The notes: a model not told the origin generated them from the sequence alone. 64,000 nucleotides of DNA from Nonomuraea wenchangensis (GCF_900111685.1 NZ_FOHX01000028.1:1-64000), one strand, 5' to 3'. Positions 9,486 through 17,796 are shown, counted from the first letter of the stretch. Numbers and translations are program-made.

Positions 9486-9552
9486 GAGCGCCTCCCCGCG
9501 CCGTATCGGAGGCCGCGCGGGGCGGGCGCCCGGCGCGGCCGGCGAACAGGAT

Positions 9553-9618
9553 TTACCAGATGAACCACGCCTGCCGGTTGACCCGGCGGCCGGTGACGCG
9601 ACGCAGCAGCTTCCTCAC
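9553..9618 (-). CDS. Short RiPP precursor, atropopeptide (tryptorubin)-like
   Basis: 21-residue peptide with a basic leader MRKLLRRVTGRRVN and an aromatic C-terminus RQAWFIW followed by TAA. The start is GTG 9618 because AAGGAGG lies eight bases upstream; that ribosome site is made from the last codons of the P450, whose stop is five bases away, so translation is coupled. Tryptorubin A, made by a P450 from the hexapeptide AWYIWY, is the known relative: here AWFIW matches with Phe for Tyr and no terminal Tyr. Core residues are therefore probably AWFIW, crosslinked through Trp/Phe side chains. The peptide is too short for standard gene finding. Leader homology to known precursors was not checked. 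Confidence 0.7.
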   Translation of the reverse strand: MRKLLRRVTGRRVNRQAWFIW

Positions 9619-9623
9619 GGAGT

Positions 9624-10805
9624 TCACCTCCTTCGCAGCTCGAAGACGGGAGGGGTGATGATGCCGGCGACATGGGGACGCCCGAGGCCGCCGCGCACCT
9701 CCAGCCGCGCCCCGGTGGTGAGGGCGGCGAGCAGGCCGGCGGCCAGCGAGTGGGCCACGGCGGCCCCGGCGCAGGTGAACGCGCCGCCGCCGAACGGCAG
9801 GTACGGCCCCCGGGTGTCGTGGCCGTCCCAGCGGCCGGGCCGGTAGCGGGCCGCGTCCGGCCAGTGCCGTTCGTCCCGGTGCAGCAGGTAGGGGCAGACG
9901 GACACGCTCTCCCCCGGCTCCAGCGGGACGCCGCCGATCTCGTGGGCGCGCAGCACGGGGCGGCCCAGCAGCCACGCCACCGGCCACAGCCGCAGCGACT
10001 CCCGTACGGCCGACTCCGGCGACACGGCCGAAAGGTCGACGCCCTGGGCGGCGGACTCCAGCAGCGCCCAGGCGACCACGTGGGCCACCGGCGCCACCGA
10101 GGTCCGGAACAGCAGCAGGTACACCTGGGCGATCCGGCCGGGCGGCGTGCCGGGCGGCGCGGCCCCCAGTACGGCGTCCAGCAGATCACCCGGCCGTCCG
10201 GCGGTTTGGGCGGCGGCGCGGCGGGCGGTGGCCTCCGCGGCCAGGGCCCGCACGACGCGCGTCCATAACGCCGCCCGCTGGAGCCGGGACAACCCGGCCG
10301 GGCGGATCAGCACGTCGCGCCGTACCACCAGCGCCATGAGCCGTCGCAGGCCGGGCGGGCTCTCGGGTCGCAGCAGCGCCTCGGACAGCGCCCGGTGCAC
10401 GGCGGCGTGCCCGGCCGCGGGCCAGACGCTGGTCTCCCCCAGCTCCGCCACCACGGCGGGCAGCCGCTCGGCGTGCGCGGCGAGGTGGGCGCGCAGGGTG
10501 GTGCGGGCGGCCCGTCCGATCGCGACCTGCGCGGCGCGCGGCTCCAGGCGTCCGCCGCGCACATGGAAGAAGTCGGAGATCTCGTCGTAGTGGCCCTCCT
10601 GGTCGTGGAGCACCCGCAGGGCCTCCCCCGGGTCGGCCACGCACAGCGACCCGTCGTCGGGCAGCCGGAACACCGGCCCATGGGTGGCGAAGGTGTGCTC
10701 GACGAACCCCAGAGGGTCGCGGCGGTACCAGCGCGCCGCCCCGCCCGCCGGTGGACGCCCTCGTTCGGGCGTGGACCGGCCTTGCGCGTTCCCGATCGCC
10801 GTCAT
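9624..10805 (-). CDS. Cytochrome P450, candidate peptide-crosslinking enzyme
   Basis: 393 residues. ExxR is E269-S-L-R272. The haem ligand is Cys345 in PYLPFGGGAFTCAG. The I-helix region reads FRTSVAPVAHVVAW (about 234-246): the usual acid-alcohol pair (AGxET) is absent, as happens in P450s doing oxidative coupling rather than ordinary hydroxylation. No membrane anchor, so it is a soluble bacterial type that needs a separate ferredoxin, and none is encoded nearby. It sits five bases before the AWFIW peptide gene on the same strand. By analogy with tryptorubin it would form the C-C or C-N bonds between aromatic side chains. Confidence 0.85.
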   Translation of the reverse strand: MTAIGNAQGRSTPERGRPPAGGAARWYRRDPLGFVEHTFATHGPVFRLPDDGSLCVADPGEALRVLHDQEGHYDEISDFFHVRGGRLEPRAAQVAIGRAARTTLRAHLAAHAERLPAVVAELGETSVWPAAGHAAVHRALSEALLRPESPPGLRRLMALVVRRDVLIRPAGLSRLQRAALWTRVVRALAAEATARRAAAQTAGRPGDLLDAVLGAAPPGTPPGRIAQVYLLLFRTSVAPVAHVVAWALLESAAQGVDLSAVSPESAVRESLRLWPVAWLLGRPVLRAHEIGGVPLEPGESVSVCPYLLHRDERHWPDAARYRPGRWDGHDTRGPYLPFGGGAFTCAGAAVAHSLAAGLLAALTTGARLEVRGGLGRPHVAGIITPPVFELRRR

Positions 10806-10933
10806 TCGACCCGCCCCATGCCATCCGTGACCTCGGGGCGCGCGCGGGGAGGTGCCATCCGCGCGTGCCCCCGCGAGCAGAAGTGGCCGCAGCTTATAGC
10901 GGCGGCCCGCCTCAACTGATCAAGGAGGTGTGG

Positions 10934-11008
10934 ATGGGACCTCTGGTGCGGTTTTTTACAAGATTGTTTACAGGTTGTCAGAATATGGGCGATCAACCGG
11001 GGCCGTGA
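10934..11008 (+). CDS. Short peptide with strong ribosome site, role unknown
   Basis: 24 codons, MGPLVRFFTRLFTG then CQNMGDQPGP. AAGGAGG lies five bases before the ATG, as strong as the site of the AWFIW peptide. The gene is between the P450 (divergent) and the sigma factor (same direction, 50 bases on). Alignment to the leader of the AWFIW peptide gives M..L(L/V)R..T in matching positions, which hints at a related or decayed precursor but could be chance. It could also be a leader peptide controlling the sigma-factor gene. Confidence 0.4.
   Translation: MGPLVRFFTRLFTGCQNMGDQPGP
10955..10978 (+). repeat. TTTACA direct repeat inside the short peptide gene
   Basis: TTTACA occurs twice exactly 12 bases apart in the most AT-rich stretch of the locus. 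It could be an activator site or a -35-like element for the sigma-factor gene. Confidence 0.3.
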
Positions 11009-11058
11009 ACCCGGCGGCCGGATTTCCCGACTGTACCGGTGGACGACGGGAGGACGGG

Positions 11059-11580
11059 ATGACCGACGAGCTGTTGATCGTGCGTTGCCAGCTCGGCGAG
11101 CACGACGCGCTCACCGAGCTGGTGCGCTGCTGGCACGAGCCGGTGCGGACCTACGTACGCGGGATGCTGGGCGTGCAGCGGGCCGACGACGTGACCCAGG
11201 AGGTCTGGCTGGCGGTGATCCGCGGGCTGCCGCGGCTGAGGGAGCCGGGCCGGTTCGCGCCCTGGTTGTTCACGATCGCCAGGCGGGCCGTGACCGACCG
11301 GCTGCGCCAGGAGTACGGCGTGGCCGAGGCCGGCGCGCACCAGGAGCCGGTCATCGAGGACGCCGCCGACGTGATGGTGGAGCGCGCCGTGCTGATCGCC
11401 GCCCTGTCCCGCCTGCCCGTACGGGAGCGGGAGGTTCTGGTGCTGTTCTACCTGGAGGACCTGTCGCTGGAGGACTGCGCCGAGATCTGCGCCGTCCCGG
11501 CCGGCACGGTCAAGTCACGGCTCAACCGCGCCCGTCGCCTGCTGCGCGACCACCTGACGGAGAAGGGATCGAAGCGATGA
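11059..11580 (+). CDS. ECF-type RNA polymerase sigma factor
   Basis: 173 residues from ATG 11059, preceded by GGGAGGAC. Region 2 is seen in RTYVRGMLGVQRADDVTQEVWLAV and region 4 in LSRLPVREREVLVLFYLEDLSLEDCAEICAVPAGTVKSRLNRARRLLRDHL. There is no C-terminal extension. The stop overlaps the start of the next gene (ATGA), so the membrane protein there is the probable anti-sigma partner. It lies next to the RiPP-like cluster and transcribes away from it; control of that cluster is plausible but not shown. Confidence 0.85.
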   Translation: MTDELLIVRCQLGEHDALTELVRCWHEPVRTYVRGMLGVQRADDVTQEVWLAVIRGLPRLREPGRFAPWLFTIARRAVTDRLRQEYGVAEAGAHQEPVIEDAADVMVERAVLIAALSRLPVREREVLVLFYLEDLSLEDCAEICAVPAGTVKSRLNRARRLLRDHLTEKGSKR

Positions 11581-12101
11581 ACGACGAGCCGAACCTGTCC
11601 GCCGAGGAACTGATCGGCCGGCTGTCGCCGGTGCTGTCGCCGTGGCGGCGGCTGCGTGGTGTCGCGGCGCTGGTGGGCGGGCTGGCCGGAGCCGTGTGCG
11701 CGGGGTCGCTGTGGGCGACCGAGCCGGCCGCGCTGCCGGGCCGTACCCGCCTGGCCTTCGCCGTCTTCACCCTGGTCTGCCTGGCCTGGGCCGGGTACGG
11801 CGCCTGGCTGGTCACCCGGCGGACACCGCTGCTGGCGCTGGACCGGGTGATCGCGGGGTGGTTCGCCCTGGCCGCGTCGATCGCCACCACCGTGGTCATC
11901 GTGGTGGCGGCCGTGCAGCGGGGCGCGGGCCTCGCTCCCGCTCTGGCGACGGGCGCCGTCGTCACCGCCGTGTCCGCCGTCCTCGTCGTACGGGCTCACG
12001 TCCGGCGGGCCGCGCTGTTGCGCCGCAAGCGGGAACTGACCGGACGGGGCGCACCCCCTGCGGACCCGCTCGACGGAACGGATCCCCCCCGCGGGCGGTG
12101 A
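11577..12101 (+). CDS. Four-helix membrane protein, putative anti-sigma partner
   Basis: 174 residues starting MNDEPNLSAEELIGRLSPVL. A short cytosolic helix is followed by four hydrophobic segments (GVAALVGGLAGAVCAGSLWA; RLAFAVFTLVCLAWAGYGAWLV; VIAGWFALAASIATTVVIVVAA; ALATGAVVTAVSAVLVV) and a basic tail. No zinc anti-sigma motif (HxxxCxxC) is present. The four-base overlap with the sigma-factor gene and its membrane topology suggest it holds the sigma factor at the membrane; this is inference from context. Confidence 0.6.
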   Translation: MNDEPNLSAEELIGRLSPVLSPWRRLRGVAALVGGLAGAVCAGSLWATEPAALPGRTRLAFAVFTLVCLAWAGYGAWLVTRRTPLLALDRVIAGWFALAASIATTVVIVVAAVQRGAGLAPALATGAVVTAVSAVLVVRAHVRRAALLRRKRELTGRGAPPADPLDGTDPPRGR

Positions 12102-12258
12102 TGCGACAGGCCGGCGGGTAGCGCTCCTTCGGCACGACGTCCACGCTGCAGGCGATGCATCCAGGCATGCCGCAGCCGGCTCGGGAGCCGGTCGTCGCGG
12201 TTCACCGGCATGCACTCAGGGGAGTATTCACGCCACTGACAGTAGTGATGCCGGAGGC

Positions 12259-13830
12259 ATGATGCGCCCGACCAGACCCGACCTCCCCCTGCTGGCCGTC
12301 GCCGTGGGGTTGCTGGTGGCGGTGATGCTGTGGGGCGCGATCTTCACCGAGTCGCTCGCCAGCGCCGGAGGCGCCGCGCTCCAGTGGGTGCTGGGCAACC
12401 TCGGCTGGCTGTTCGTCGTGGCCGCCGACTTCTTCCTGGTGCTGGCCGTCGTGCTCGCGCTCAGCAGGTTCGGCCGGATCCGGCTCGGCGGGGACGACGA
12501 CGTTCCCGAGTTTTCCAATCTCGCCTGGACCGCGATGATGTTCAGCTCCGGGATGGGCATCGGGCTGATGTTCTACGGTGTCGCCGAACCCCTGACGCAT
12601 CTGCTCAGCCCGCCGCCCGATCTGGGGCTCGTGGCGGGCTCGCCCCAGGCCGCGCGGACCGCGATGGAGTACTCCCTGTTCCACTGGGCCCTGCACCCCT
12701 GGGCGATCTACGCGGTCACCGGCATGGCCCTGGCCTACTCCACTTTCCGCAAGGGGCGCGGCAACCGGTTCAGCGAGGCGTTCACCCCGCTGTTCGGCGG
12801 CCGGCCCAGGCCGGTCGTGGGCCGGATGCTGGATCTGCTGGCCGTCCTGGCCACGGTCTTCGGCACCGCGACCAGCCTGGGCCTGGGGACGCTCCAGGTG
12901 AGGTACGGCCTGCACGAGCTGTTCGGGGTCGGCGGGCGAGGGCTGGAGGTGGTCGTCATCGTCGTCCTGACGGCCGGGTTCGTCGTCTCGGCGGCCAGCG
13001 GGGTGCACCGCGGCGTGCGCATCCTCAGCACATTCAACGTCTATCTGGCCGCCGCGCTGGCCGTGTTCATCTTCGTCCTCGGCCCGACCGTGGCGGTTCT
13101 CGACCTGATCCCCGCCTCGCTCGGCGGATACCTGGACGACCTGCTCGCGATGGCCTCGCGGACGGGGGCGTTCGTCGACAAGAAGTGGCTCGGCGCGTGG
13201 ACGATCTTCTACTGGGCGTGGTGGATGTCCTGGGCGCCGTTCGTGGGCGCCTTCATCGCCCGGGTCTCCCGGGGCCGTACGATCCGCGAGTTCGTCGTCG
13301 GCGTGCTGCTCATCCCCTCCGGCGCCAGCCTGCTCTGGTTCTCGATCAGCGGCGGCAGCGCGGTGTGGATGCAGCTGTCGGGTGCGGCGGACTTCACCGG
13401 GCAGATCGCCGAAGGAGCGGAGGCGGCGATGTTCGCGCTCCTCGGCCAGTTGCCGCTCGCCACGCTCGCCACCACGGTCACCGCGATCCTCATCGCGCTC
13501 TACTTCGTCACCAGCGCCGACTCGGCCTCCCTGGTGCTCGGCTCGCTGTCCACCCGGGGCTCGCTCCACCCTCCCCGGACCCTGGTGGTGATGTGGGGGG
13601 TGCTGGTCGGGGCGATGGCGCTGGTGCTGCTGGTGGCCGGCGGGCTGCAGGCGCTGCAGCAGGCCACGATCCTGGTCGCGCTGCCGTTCGTGGTCGTCAT
13701 GCTCCTGCTCTGCGTGGCGTTGGTGAAGGAGCTGCGCGAGGACCCGGGCGCGGGACCGGTGCGCCACCTCCACCCGCACGGGCTGCCGGACGCCCTGCGC
13801 CGGGTCAGCGGGGAGGACGACGGGGGGTGA
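12259..13830 (+). CDS. BCCT-family betaine/choline/carnitine transporter
   Basis: 523 residues, about 12 membrane helices. FSSGMGIGLMFYGVAEPLTH and the substrate-site block WTIFYWAWWMSWAPFVGAFIARVSRGRTIREF are hallmark BCCT motifs. Such carriers take up glycine betaine or related quaternary amines with Na+ or H+, mainly for osmoprotection. CCGGAGG lies directly before the ATG. The C-terminal tail is short (about 30 residues), so osmosensing through a long tail as in BetP is not expected. It stands alone; the next gene is convergent. Confidence 0.85.
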   Translation: MMRPTRPDLPLLAVAVGLLVAVMLWGAIFTESLASAGGAALQWVLGNLGWLFVVAADFFLVLAVVLALSRFGRIRLGGDDDVPEFSNLAWTAMMFSSGMGIGLMFYGVAEPLTHLLSPPPDLGLVAGSPQAARTAMEYSLFHWALHPWAIYAVTGMALAYSTFRKGRGNRFSEAFTPLFGGRPRPVVGRMLDLLAVLATVFGTATSLGLGTLQVRYGLHELFGVGGRGLEVVVIVVLTAGFVVSAASGVHRGVRILSTFNVYLAAALAVFIFVLGPTVAVLDLIPASLGGYLDDLLAMASRTGAFVDKKWLGAWTIFYWAWWMSWAPFVGAFIARVSRGRTIREFVVGVLLIPSGASLLWFSISGGSAVWMQLSGAADFTGQIAEGAEAAMFALLGQLPLATLATTVTAILIALYFVTSADSASLVLGSLSTRGSLHPPRTLVVMWGVLVGAMALVLLVAGGLQALQQATILVALPFVVVMLLLCVALVKELREDPGAGPVRHLHPHGLPDALRRVSGEDDGG

Positions 13831-13857
13831 GGAGGCCGTGCCGGGCGCCGGCCGGGC

Positions 13858-14439
13858 TCATCCGAGGGTGCGCAGCCCGTCCTCCAGCAGTCGCAGGGCG
13901 CGGCGGATCCGTTCCCGCAGCTCCTGCGGCGGCTCGCCCTGCTCGATGCCGCCGAGGACTGCTCCGACCAGCGCGCCGACCAGGGCGCCGGCCGTCGCGC
14001 GGGACAGCGTGTCGTCCAGCCGGTCGGGGTAGGCGCGCCGCAGCCGCTCGGCGATCAGGCGCTCCGCCGCGATCAGCCGTTGCAGCGCCTGGGCCTGCAG
14101 CTCGGGTTTGGCGAACATGACGGCGAGCCGGTCAGGGCTGGCCAGGTCGTCGGATGCCGCCAGGACGCGTTCGAGGATCTGGCGCGCCGCCTCCAGCGGG
14201 GTGTCGGCCTGTACGGCGTCGAACGCCTCCCCGATCGCCCTCAGCCGCTGGTCGGTGCCGGCGAACAGCACGTCCTCCTTGGCGCGGAAGTAGCCGAAGA
14301 ACGTACGCGTCGAGACGTTCGCGGCGGCGGCGATGTCCGCGACCGTGGTCCCGTCGTAGCCCTTCTCGGCGAACAGTCGTTCCGCGGCCTCGACCAGCGC
14401 GGCCCGGGTCTGTTCCTTCTTCCGCTCTCGCAGCCCCAT
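13858..14439 (-). CDS. TetR-family regulator of the adjacent ABC exporter
   Basis: 193 residues: GLRERKKEQTRAALVEAAERLFAEKGYDGTTVADIAAAANVSTRTFFGYFRAKEDVLF is a full TetR DNA-binding domain. The C-terminal half resembles actinobacterial MftR-like TetR_C domains. It is divergent from an ABC-2 exporter with 37 bases between the two starts and palindromes in that gap, so it probably represses the exporter until a ligand binds. Confidence 0.85.
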   Translation of the reverse strand: MGLRERKKEQTRAALVEAAERLFAEKGYDGTTVADIAAAANVSTRTFFGYFRAKEDVLFAGTDQRLRAIGEAFDAVQADTPLEAARQILERVLAASDDLASPDRLAVMFAKPELQAQALQRLIAAERLIAERLRRAYPDRLDDTLSRATAGALVGALVGAVLGGIEQGEPPQELRERIRRALRLLEDGLRTLG

Positions 14440-14449
14440 GGCGCTATCC

Positions 14450-14463
14450 TACACTCAGATGTA
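14450..14463. promoter_or_regulatory. Operator-like repeat between TetR and ABC genes
   Basis: TACA and TGTA close a 14-bp element (TACACTCAGATGTA) in the 37-bp divergent gap, suited to the TetR protein encoded alongside. Confidence 0.4.
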
Positions 14464-14466
14464 AAG

Positions 14467-14482
14467 TTGCATTGTGATGCAA
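14467..14482. promoter_or_regulatory. Perfect inverted repeat over the ABC start codon
   Basis: TTGCAT and ATGCAA flank TGTG; the second arm contains the ATG of the ATPase gene. It could be a second TetR operator or an RNA hairpin that hides the start. Confidence 0.45.
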
Positions 14483-15349
14483 AAAGAGACCATCCGGGTC
14501 GAGGCACTCCGGGTGCGTTACCGGGCCGCCGCGCGGGACGCGGTGGCCGGCGTCGACTTCACGGTGGCCGCCGGCGAGGTGTTCGGCCTGCTCGGCCCGA
14601 ACGGCGCCGGCAAGTCCACGACCCAGCGCGTGCTCACCGGCCAGCACCGCCACTACACCGGCCGCGTCCAGGTGCTCGGCCGGCCCGTCGCCGGCTGGGG
14701 CCGGGACCTGTACGAGCGGATCGGCGTCGGCTTCGAGCTGCCGGCGTACTTCCCCAAGCTCACCGCCCGGGAGAACCTGGCCGCCTTCGCCGCCCTCCAC
14801 CGCCGGCCGGTGGACCGGCCCGACGAGGTGCTGGCCGCCGTCGGCCTCGCCGACGCCGCCGACCAGCGCGCCGCCACGTTCTCCAAGGGCATGAAGATGC
14901 GGCTGAACCTGGCCCGCGCGATCCTGCACCGCCCGGACGTGCTCTTCCTCGACGAGCCGACGTCCGGGCTCGACCCGACCCACGCCGCCGACGTCCGCGC
15001 GATCATCCGCGCCCAGGCGGACGCGGGGCGCACCGTCTTCCTCACCACCCACGACATGCCGGCCGTCGAGGAGCTGTGCACCCGGGTGGCGTTCATGCGC
15101 GAGGGCGCCTTCGTGGCCGTCGACACCCCGCGCAACCTCCGGCTCGCCCACGGCCGCCGCTCGGTGGTCGTGGAGTTCGCCGAAGCCGGTGAGCTGCGGC
15201 GGGCCGAGTTCCCGGCCGCCGACGACCCCGGGCTGCTGGACCTGCTCGCCACCGGCCGGGTGCAGACCGTGCACACCCGCGAGGCCGCGCTCGCCGACGT
15301 CTTCATCGCGGTCACCCGTACCGCCTCCGCCGCGAGCGCGGCGTCATGA
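14474..15349 (+). CDS. ABC-2 type exporter, ATP-binding subunit
   Basis: About 291 residues; the start is GTG 14474 or, more likely, the ATG at 14477. Walker A GPNGAGKST, signature FSKGMKMRL, Walker B VLFLDEPTSGLD, switch histidine in LTTHDM. The DRA-type exporter ATPase ends with a short C-terminal domain. It is coupled to the permease gene by an ATGA overlap. It probably powers export of a drug-like or lipid compound under TetR control. Confidence 0.9.
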   Translation: MMQKETIRVEALRVRYRAAARDAVAGVDFTVAAGEVFGLLGPNGAGKSTTQRVLTGQHRHYTGRVQVLGRPVAGWGRDLYERIGVGFELPAYFPKLTARENLAAFAALHRRPVDRPDEVLAAVGLADAADQRAATFSKGMKMRLNLARAILHRPDVLFLDEPTSGLDPTHAADVRAIIRAQADAGRTVFLTTHDMPAVEELCTRVAFMREGAFVAVDTPRNLRLAHGRRSVVVEFAEAGELRRAEFPAADDPGLLDLLATGRVQTVHTREAALADVFIAVTRTASAASAAS

Positions 15350-16791
15350 CGCGCCGCGAGCGGCGCGTCATGACGCGGCGGCCGGCCGCGCTGCTCGCGC
15401 TCGAACTGCGCACGCAGTGGCGTCAGGGCGTCCCGGCGGCGGTGCTCGGGCTCGCCGCGTTCTGGTCGGCTCTGCTCGTCCTGCTGCCGGTGGGCGCCGC
15501 GCGGGTCGCGACGCCGTACCTGCTGTTCGTGGAGGTCGTGACGGTGGGCACCCTGTTCGCGGGCGCCCTGACCGTCACCGACCGGTCCACCGGCGCGGCC
15601 GCCGCGCTCGCCGTCAGCCCCGCGCGGCCATGGGAACGGATCGCGGCGAGATCGGCCCCGCTCGCCGGGCTCACCACCCTCGGCGCGCTACCGGTCATGA
15701 TCGCCGGCGGGCGCGCGGGCCAGATCGGCGCCGGACTGCCCTCGATCGCCCTGTCCGGCCTGCTCCTGCTCGCCGTCGCGGCCGGCATCGCCGCCCGGAA
15801 AGACGAGTTCGTCGGGTTCATGGTGGCGCTGGCAGGCCCGGTGGCGCTGCTGCTCGCGGTGCCGCTGGCGGTGTCCGTCGGGCTGCTGAACGGGGTGGTG
15901 TGGTACGCCACGCCCACGACCGGCGCCCTCATGCTGCTGCGCGGCGACGCTCCCTATCCGACCGGCCTGCTGCTCGGCTACCTCGCGGTGTGGGCGGCGG
16001 CGGCCCTGGGGTACGCCACCTGGCGGCTGCGCGCCGGTCAGGACGTGGCGCCCGGCCCGGCCGCCGTCCATGTCCGGGCGCTCCCCGACCGGCCGCGCTG
16101 GCTGGTGTTCCCCCGCGCCGACCTCCGCAACATCACCCGGGACACGATGCTCGCCGCGGTGGCGCTCAGCCCGCTGCTGCTCGCGCTCGCGCTCCGCTTC
16201 GGCTACCCGCCGCTGGCCGGATGGCTGCGGAGCACCGGCGGCCCGGACCTGACCTCCTACGAACCGGTGCTGGCGATGCTCGCCGTCGCCGTGCACCTGC
16301 CGGTCTCCTTCGGCATGACCGGCGCGCTGATCGTGCTGGACGACCTGGAGGACGGCACCCTCGCCGTCGTGCGCACCTCACCGCTCGGGGTGCCGCGCTA
16401 CCTCGCCTACCGGCTGGCCGCCGTCACGCTGCTCAGCGCCGCCGGGCTCGCGGTCGCGGCGCCGCTGTCCGGGCTGGTGCCCGCCTCGGCGACCGGTGCG
16501 CTCGTGCTCGCCGTACCGCTCGGGCCGCTGGTGACCCTCGCGACGCTCGCGGTCGCCCGCAGCCGCGTGCAGGGGGCCACCGCGGACAAGGTGCTGGCGC
16601 TGCCCGTGTACCTGCCGGTCGCGGCGTGGTGGCTCAGCGGGCCGGCGGGCTGGGCGCTGGCGCCGTTGCCGACGTACTGGATCGTACGATCCTGGACGGG
16701 CGCCGACCCGCTTCACCTGCTCGGCGGCCTGGCCTGCCTCACCGCCTGGCTGATCCCGCTCGCCTATCGGGTGAGCCGCAGGCTCGGGTAG
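15346..16791 (+). CDS. ABC-2 type exporter, membrane subunit
   Basis: 481 residues with about 12 hydrophobic segments arranged as two similar halves, so this may be a fused pair of six-helix permeases. The gene starts inside the ATPase stop. A second in-frame start lies eight codons on (MTRRERRV then MTRRP) because the 12-bp palindrome GCGTCATGACGC is present twice, at 15341-15352 and 15365-15376. No substrate can be assigned. Confidence 0.8.
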   Translation: MTRRERRVMTRRPAALLALELRTQWRQGVPAAVLGLAAFWSALLVLLPVGAARVATPYLLFVEVVTVGTLFAGALTVTDRSTGAAAALAVSPARPWERIAARSAPLAGLTTLGALPVMIAGGRAGQIGAGLPSIALSGLLLLAVAAGIAARKDEFVGFMVALAGPVALLLAVPLAVSVGLLNGVVWYATPTTGALMLLRGDAPYPTGLLLGYLAVWAAAALGYATWRLRAGQDVAPGPAAVHVRALPDRPRWLVFPRADLRNITRDTMLAAVALSPLLLALALRFGYPPLAGWLRSTGGPDLTSYEPVLAMLAVAVHLPVSFGMTGALIVLDDLEDGTLAVVRTSPLGVPRYLAYRLAAVTLLSAAGLAVAAPLSGLVPASATGALVLAVPLGPLVTLATLAVARSRVQGATADKVLALPVYLPVAAWWLSGPAGWALAPLPTYWIVRSWTGADPLHLLGGLACLTAWLIPLAYRVSRRLG

Positions 16792-16806
16792 AGGGGGCTG
16801 CGGCGG

Positions 16807-17115
16807 TCACTTGCCGCTGATGGACCCCTGATAGATGTCCGCGTACGTGCGCGAGTCCTTGATCAGTTCGTCGGCGAAGGCGGCCACGTCGTCGCCGACG
16901 AGCTCCAGGACTCCCCTGCCGGCCGCGACGCCCTCCTCGAAGAAGTCGACGATCCCCGAGAGCAGGGACCCGTCGAGCAGATCGACCGGGCCGACCTTGA
17001 AGTAGTACCTCTGCATCTCCTTGTAGACGATCTGGTAGTCCGGCGGGAGCGCCTTGACGCGCGCCATGTGCGCCCGCCACTGCTTCTTGCCCTCGATGAT
17101 GTCGTGGATGCTCAC
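16807..17115 (-). CDS. DUF1048 family protein (second copy)
   Basis: 102 residues from a GTG start with GGGAGG upstream. WRAHMARVKALPPDYQIVYKEMQRYYFKVGP and a helical remainder match DUF1048, small cytoplasmic proteins usually encoded after a PadR regulator. It is paralogous to the gene just upstream (two bases apart): both hold a DYQ/DHR...E(M/I) segment and an ELVGDDVAAFADEL or EVLGDDIAGFCAAL segment. Function unknown. Confidence 0.75.
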   Translation of the reverse strand: MSIHDIIEGKKQWRAHMARVKALPPDYQIVYKEMQRYYFKVGPVDLLDGSLLSGIVDFFEEGVAAGRGVLELVGDDVAAFADELIKDSRTYADIYQGSISGK

Positions 17116-17116
17116 G

Positions 17117-17473
17117 TCAGCCTCCCAGCCGGCCCAGTTTCCTTGCGACGTTCCTGTTCAACTGCTCGCGCCAGCGGTCGCGATGGTTGCGGGCGCCCTT
17201 GCCGCCGGCCAGCGCCGCGCAGAAGCCCGCGATGTCGTCACCCAGCACCTCGTCGATGCTCTGCCCGTCGGCCGCCGTCTCTTCGAGCAGCCCCAGAGCG
17301 CCGTCCAGGATCGGCGTCAGGTTGCGGCCGGTGAAGTCCGCGTAGGTGGAGAGGTGGCCCTTGATCTCCTCCCACGCCGCCCGGTGGTCGGCCGGCAACG
17401 CCGCTGCCCGGGCTTCGAACGCCTTCCAGTCCCTGGTGAGATCGTTGCCGGTGATGGTGTCCCAGAAGTTCAT
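17117..17473 (-). CDS. DUF1048 family protein (first copy)
   Basis: 118 residues, MNFWDTITGNDLTRDWKAF at the start; the ATG shares its A with the TGA of the PadR gene (TGATG). ALPADHRAAWEEIKGHLSTYADFTGR is the DUF1048 signature. It is encoded between PadR and its own paralogue, so the three proteins probably act together, perhaps in a ligand-responsive complex. This is inference from the conserved gene order. Confidence 0.75.
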   Translation of the reverse strand: MNFWDTITGNDLTRDWKAFEARAAALPADHRAAWEEIKGHLSTYADFTGRNLTPILDGALGLLEETAADGQSIDEVLGDDIAGFCAALAGGKGARNHRDRWREQLNRNVARKLGRLGG

Positions 17474-17796
17474 CAGCCGCCCTCCTTGAGCTTGTCGAGC
17501 CGTGATGTGATGTACTCCCATTTCGCCCAGAAGGTCGCGAGTTCCGCGCGGCCCGCGTCGTTGAGCGCGTAGAACTTGCGTGGCGGGCCCTGCCCGGACG
17601 GTCGTTTCGTCACCTGGACGAGCCCGTTCTTCTCCAGCCGCAGCAGGATGGTGTAGACCGTCCCCTCGACGACGTCGGCGAAGCCGAGTTCGTTGAGGCG
17701 GCGTGTGATGGCGTACCCGTAGGTCTCCTCGCTGCCGATGATCTCGAGCACGCATCCTTCGAGCGTGCCTTTCAGCATCTCCGTCAGGCCGTCCAT
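17473..17796 (-). CDS. PadR-family transcriptional regulator
   Basis: About 107 residues. Start taken as ATG 17796 (MDGLTEMLKGTLEGCVL) because AAGGGG lies six bases before it; a GTG at 17811 is the alternative. The winged-helix motif is complete: IGSEETYGYAITRRLNELGFADVVEGTVYTILLRLEKNGLVQ. It heads the PadR-DUF1048-DUF1048 operon and probably represses it through the repeats at 17821-17862. Confidence 0.85.
   Translation of the reverse strand: MDGLTEMLKGTLEGCVLEIIGSEETYGYAITRRLNELGFADVVEGTVYTILLRLEKNGLVQVTKRPSGQGPPRKFYALNDAGRAELATFWAKWEYITSRLDKLKEGG

Noticed and set aside
10802..10996. 64-codon minus-strand frame overlapping the P450 start region
   Set aside because: It overlaps the P450 start and the opposite-strand short peptide and has no ribosome site or recognisable sequence.
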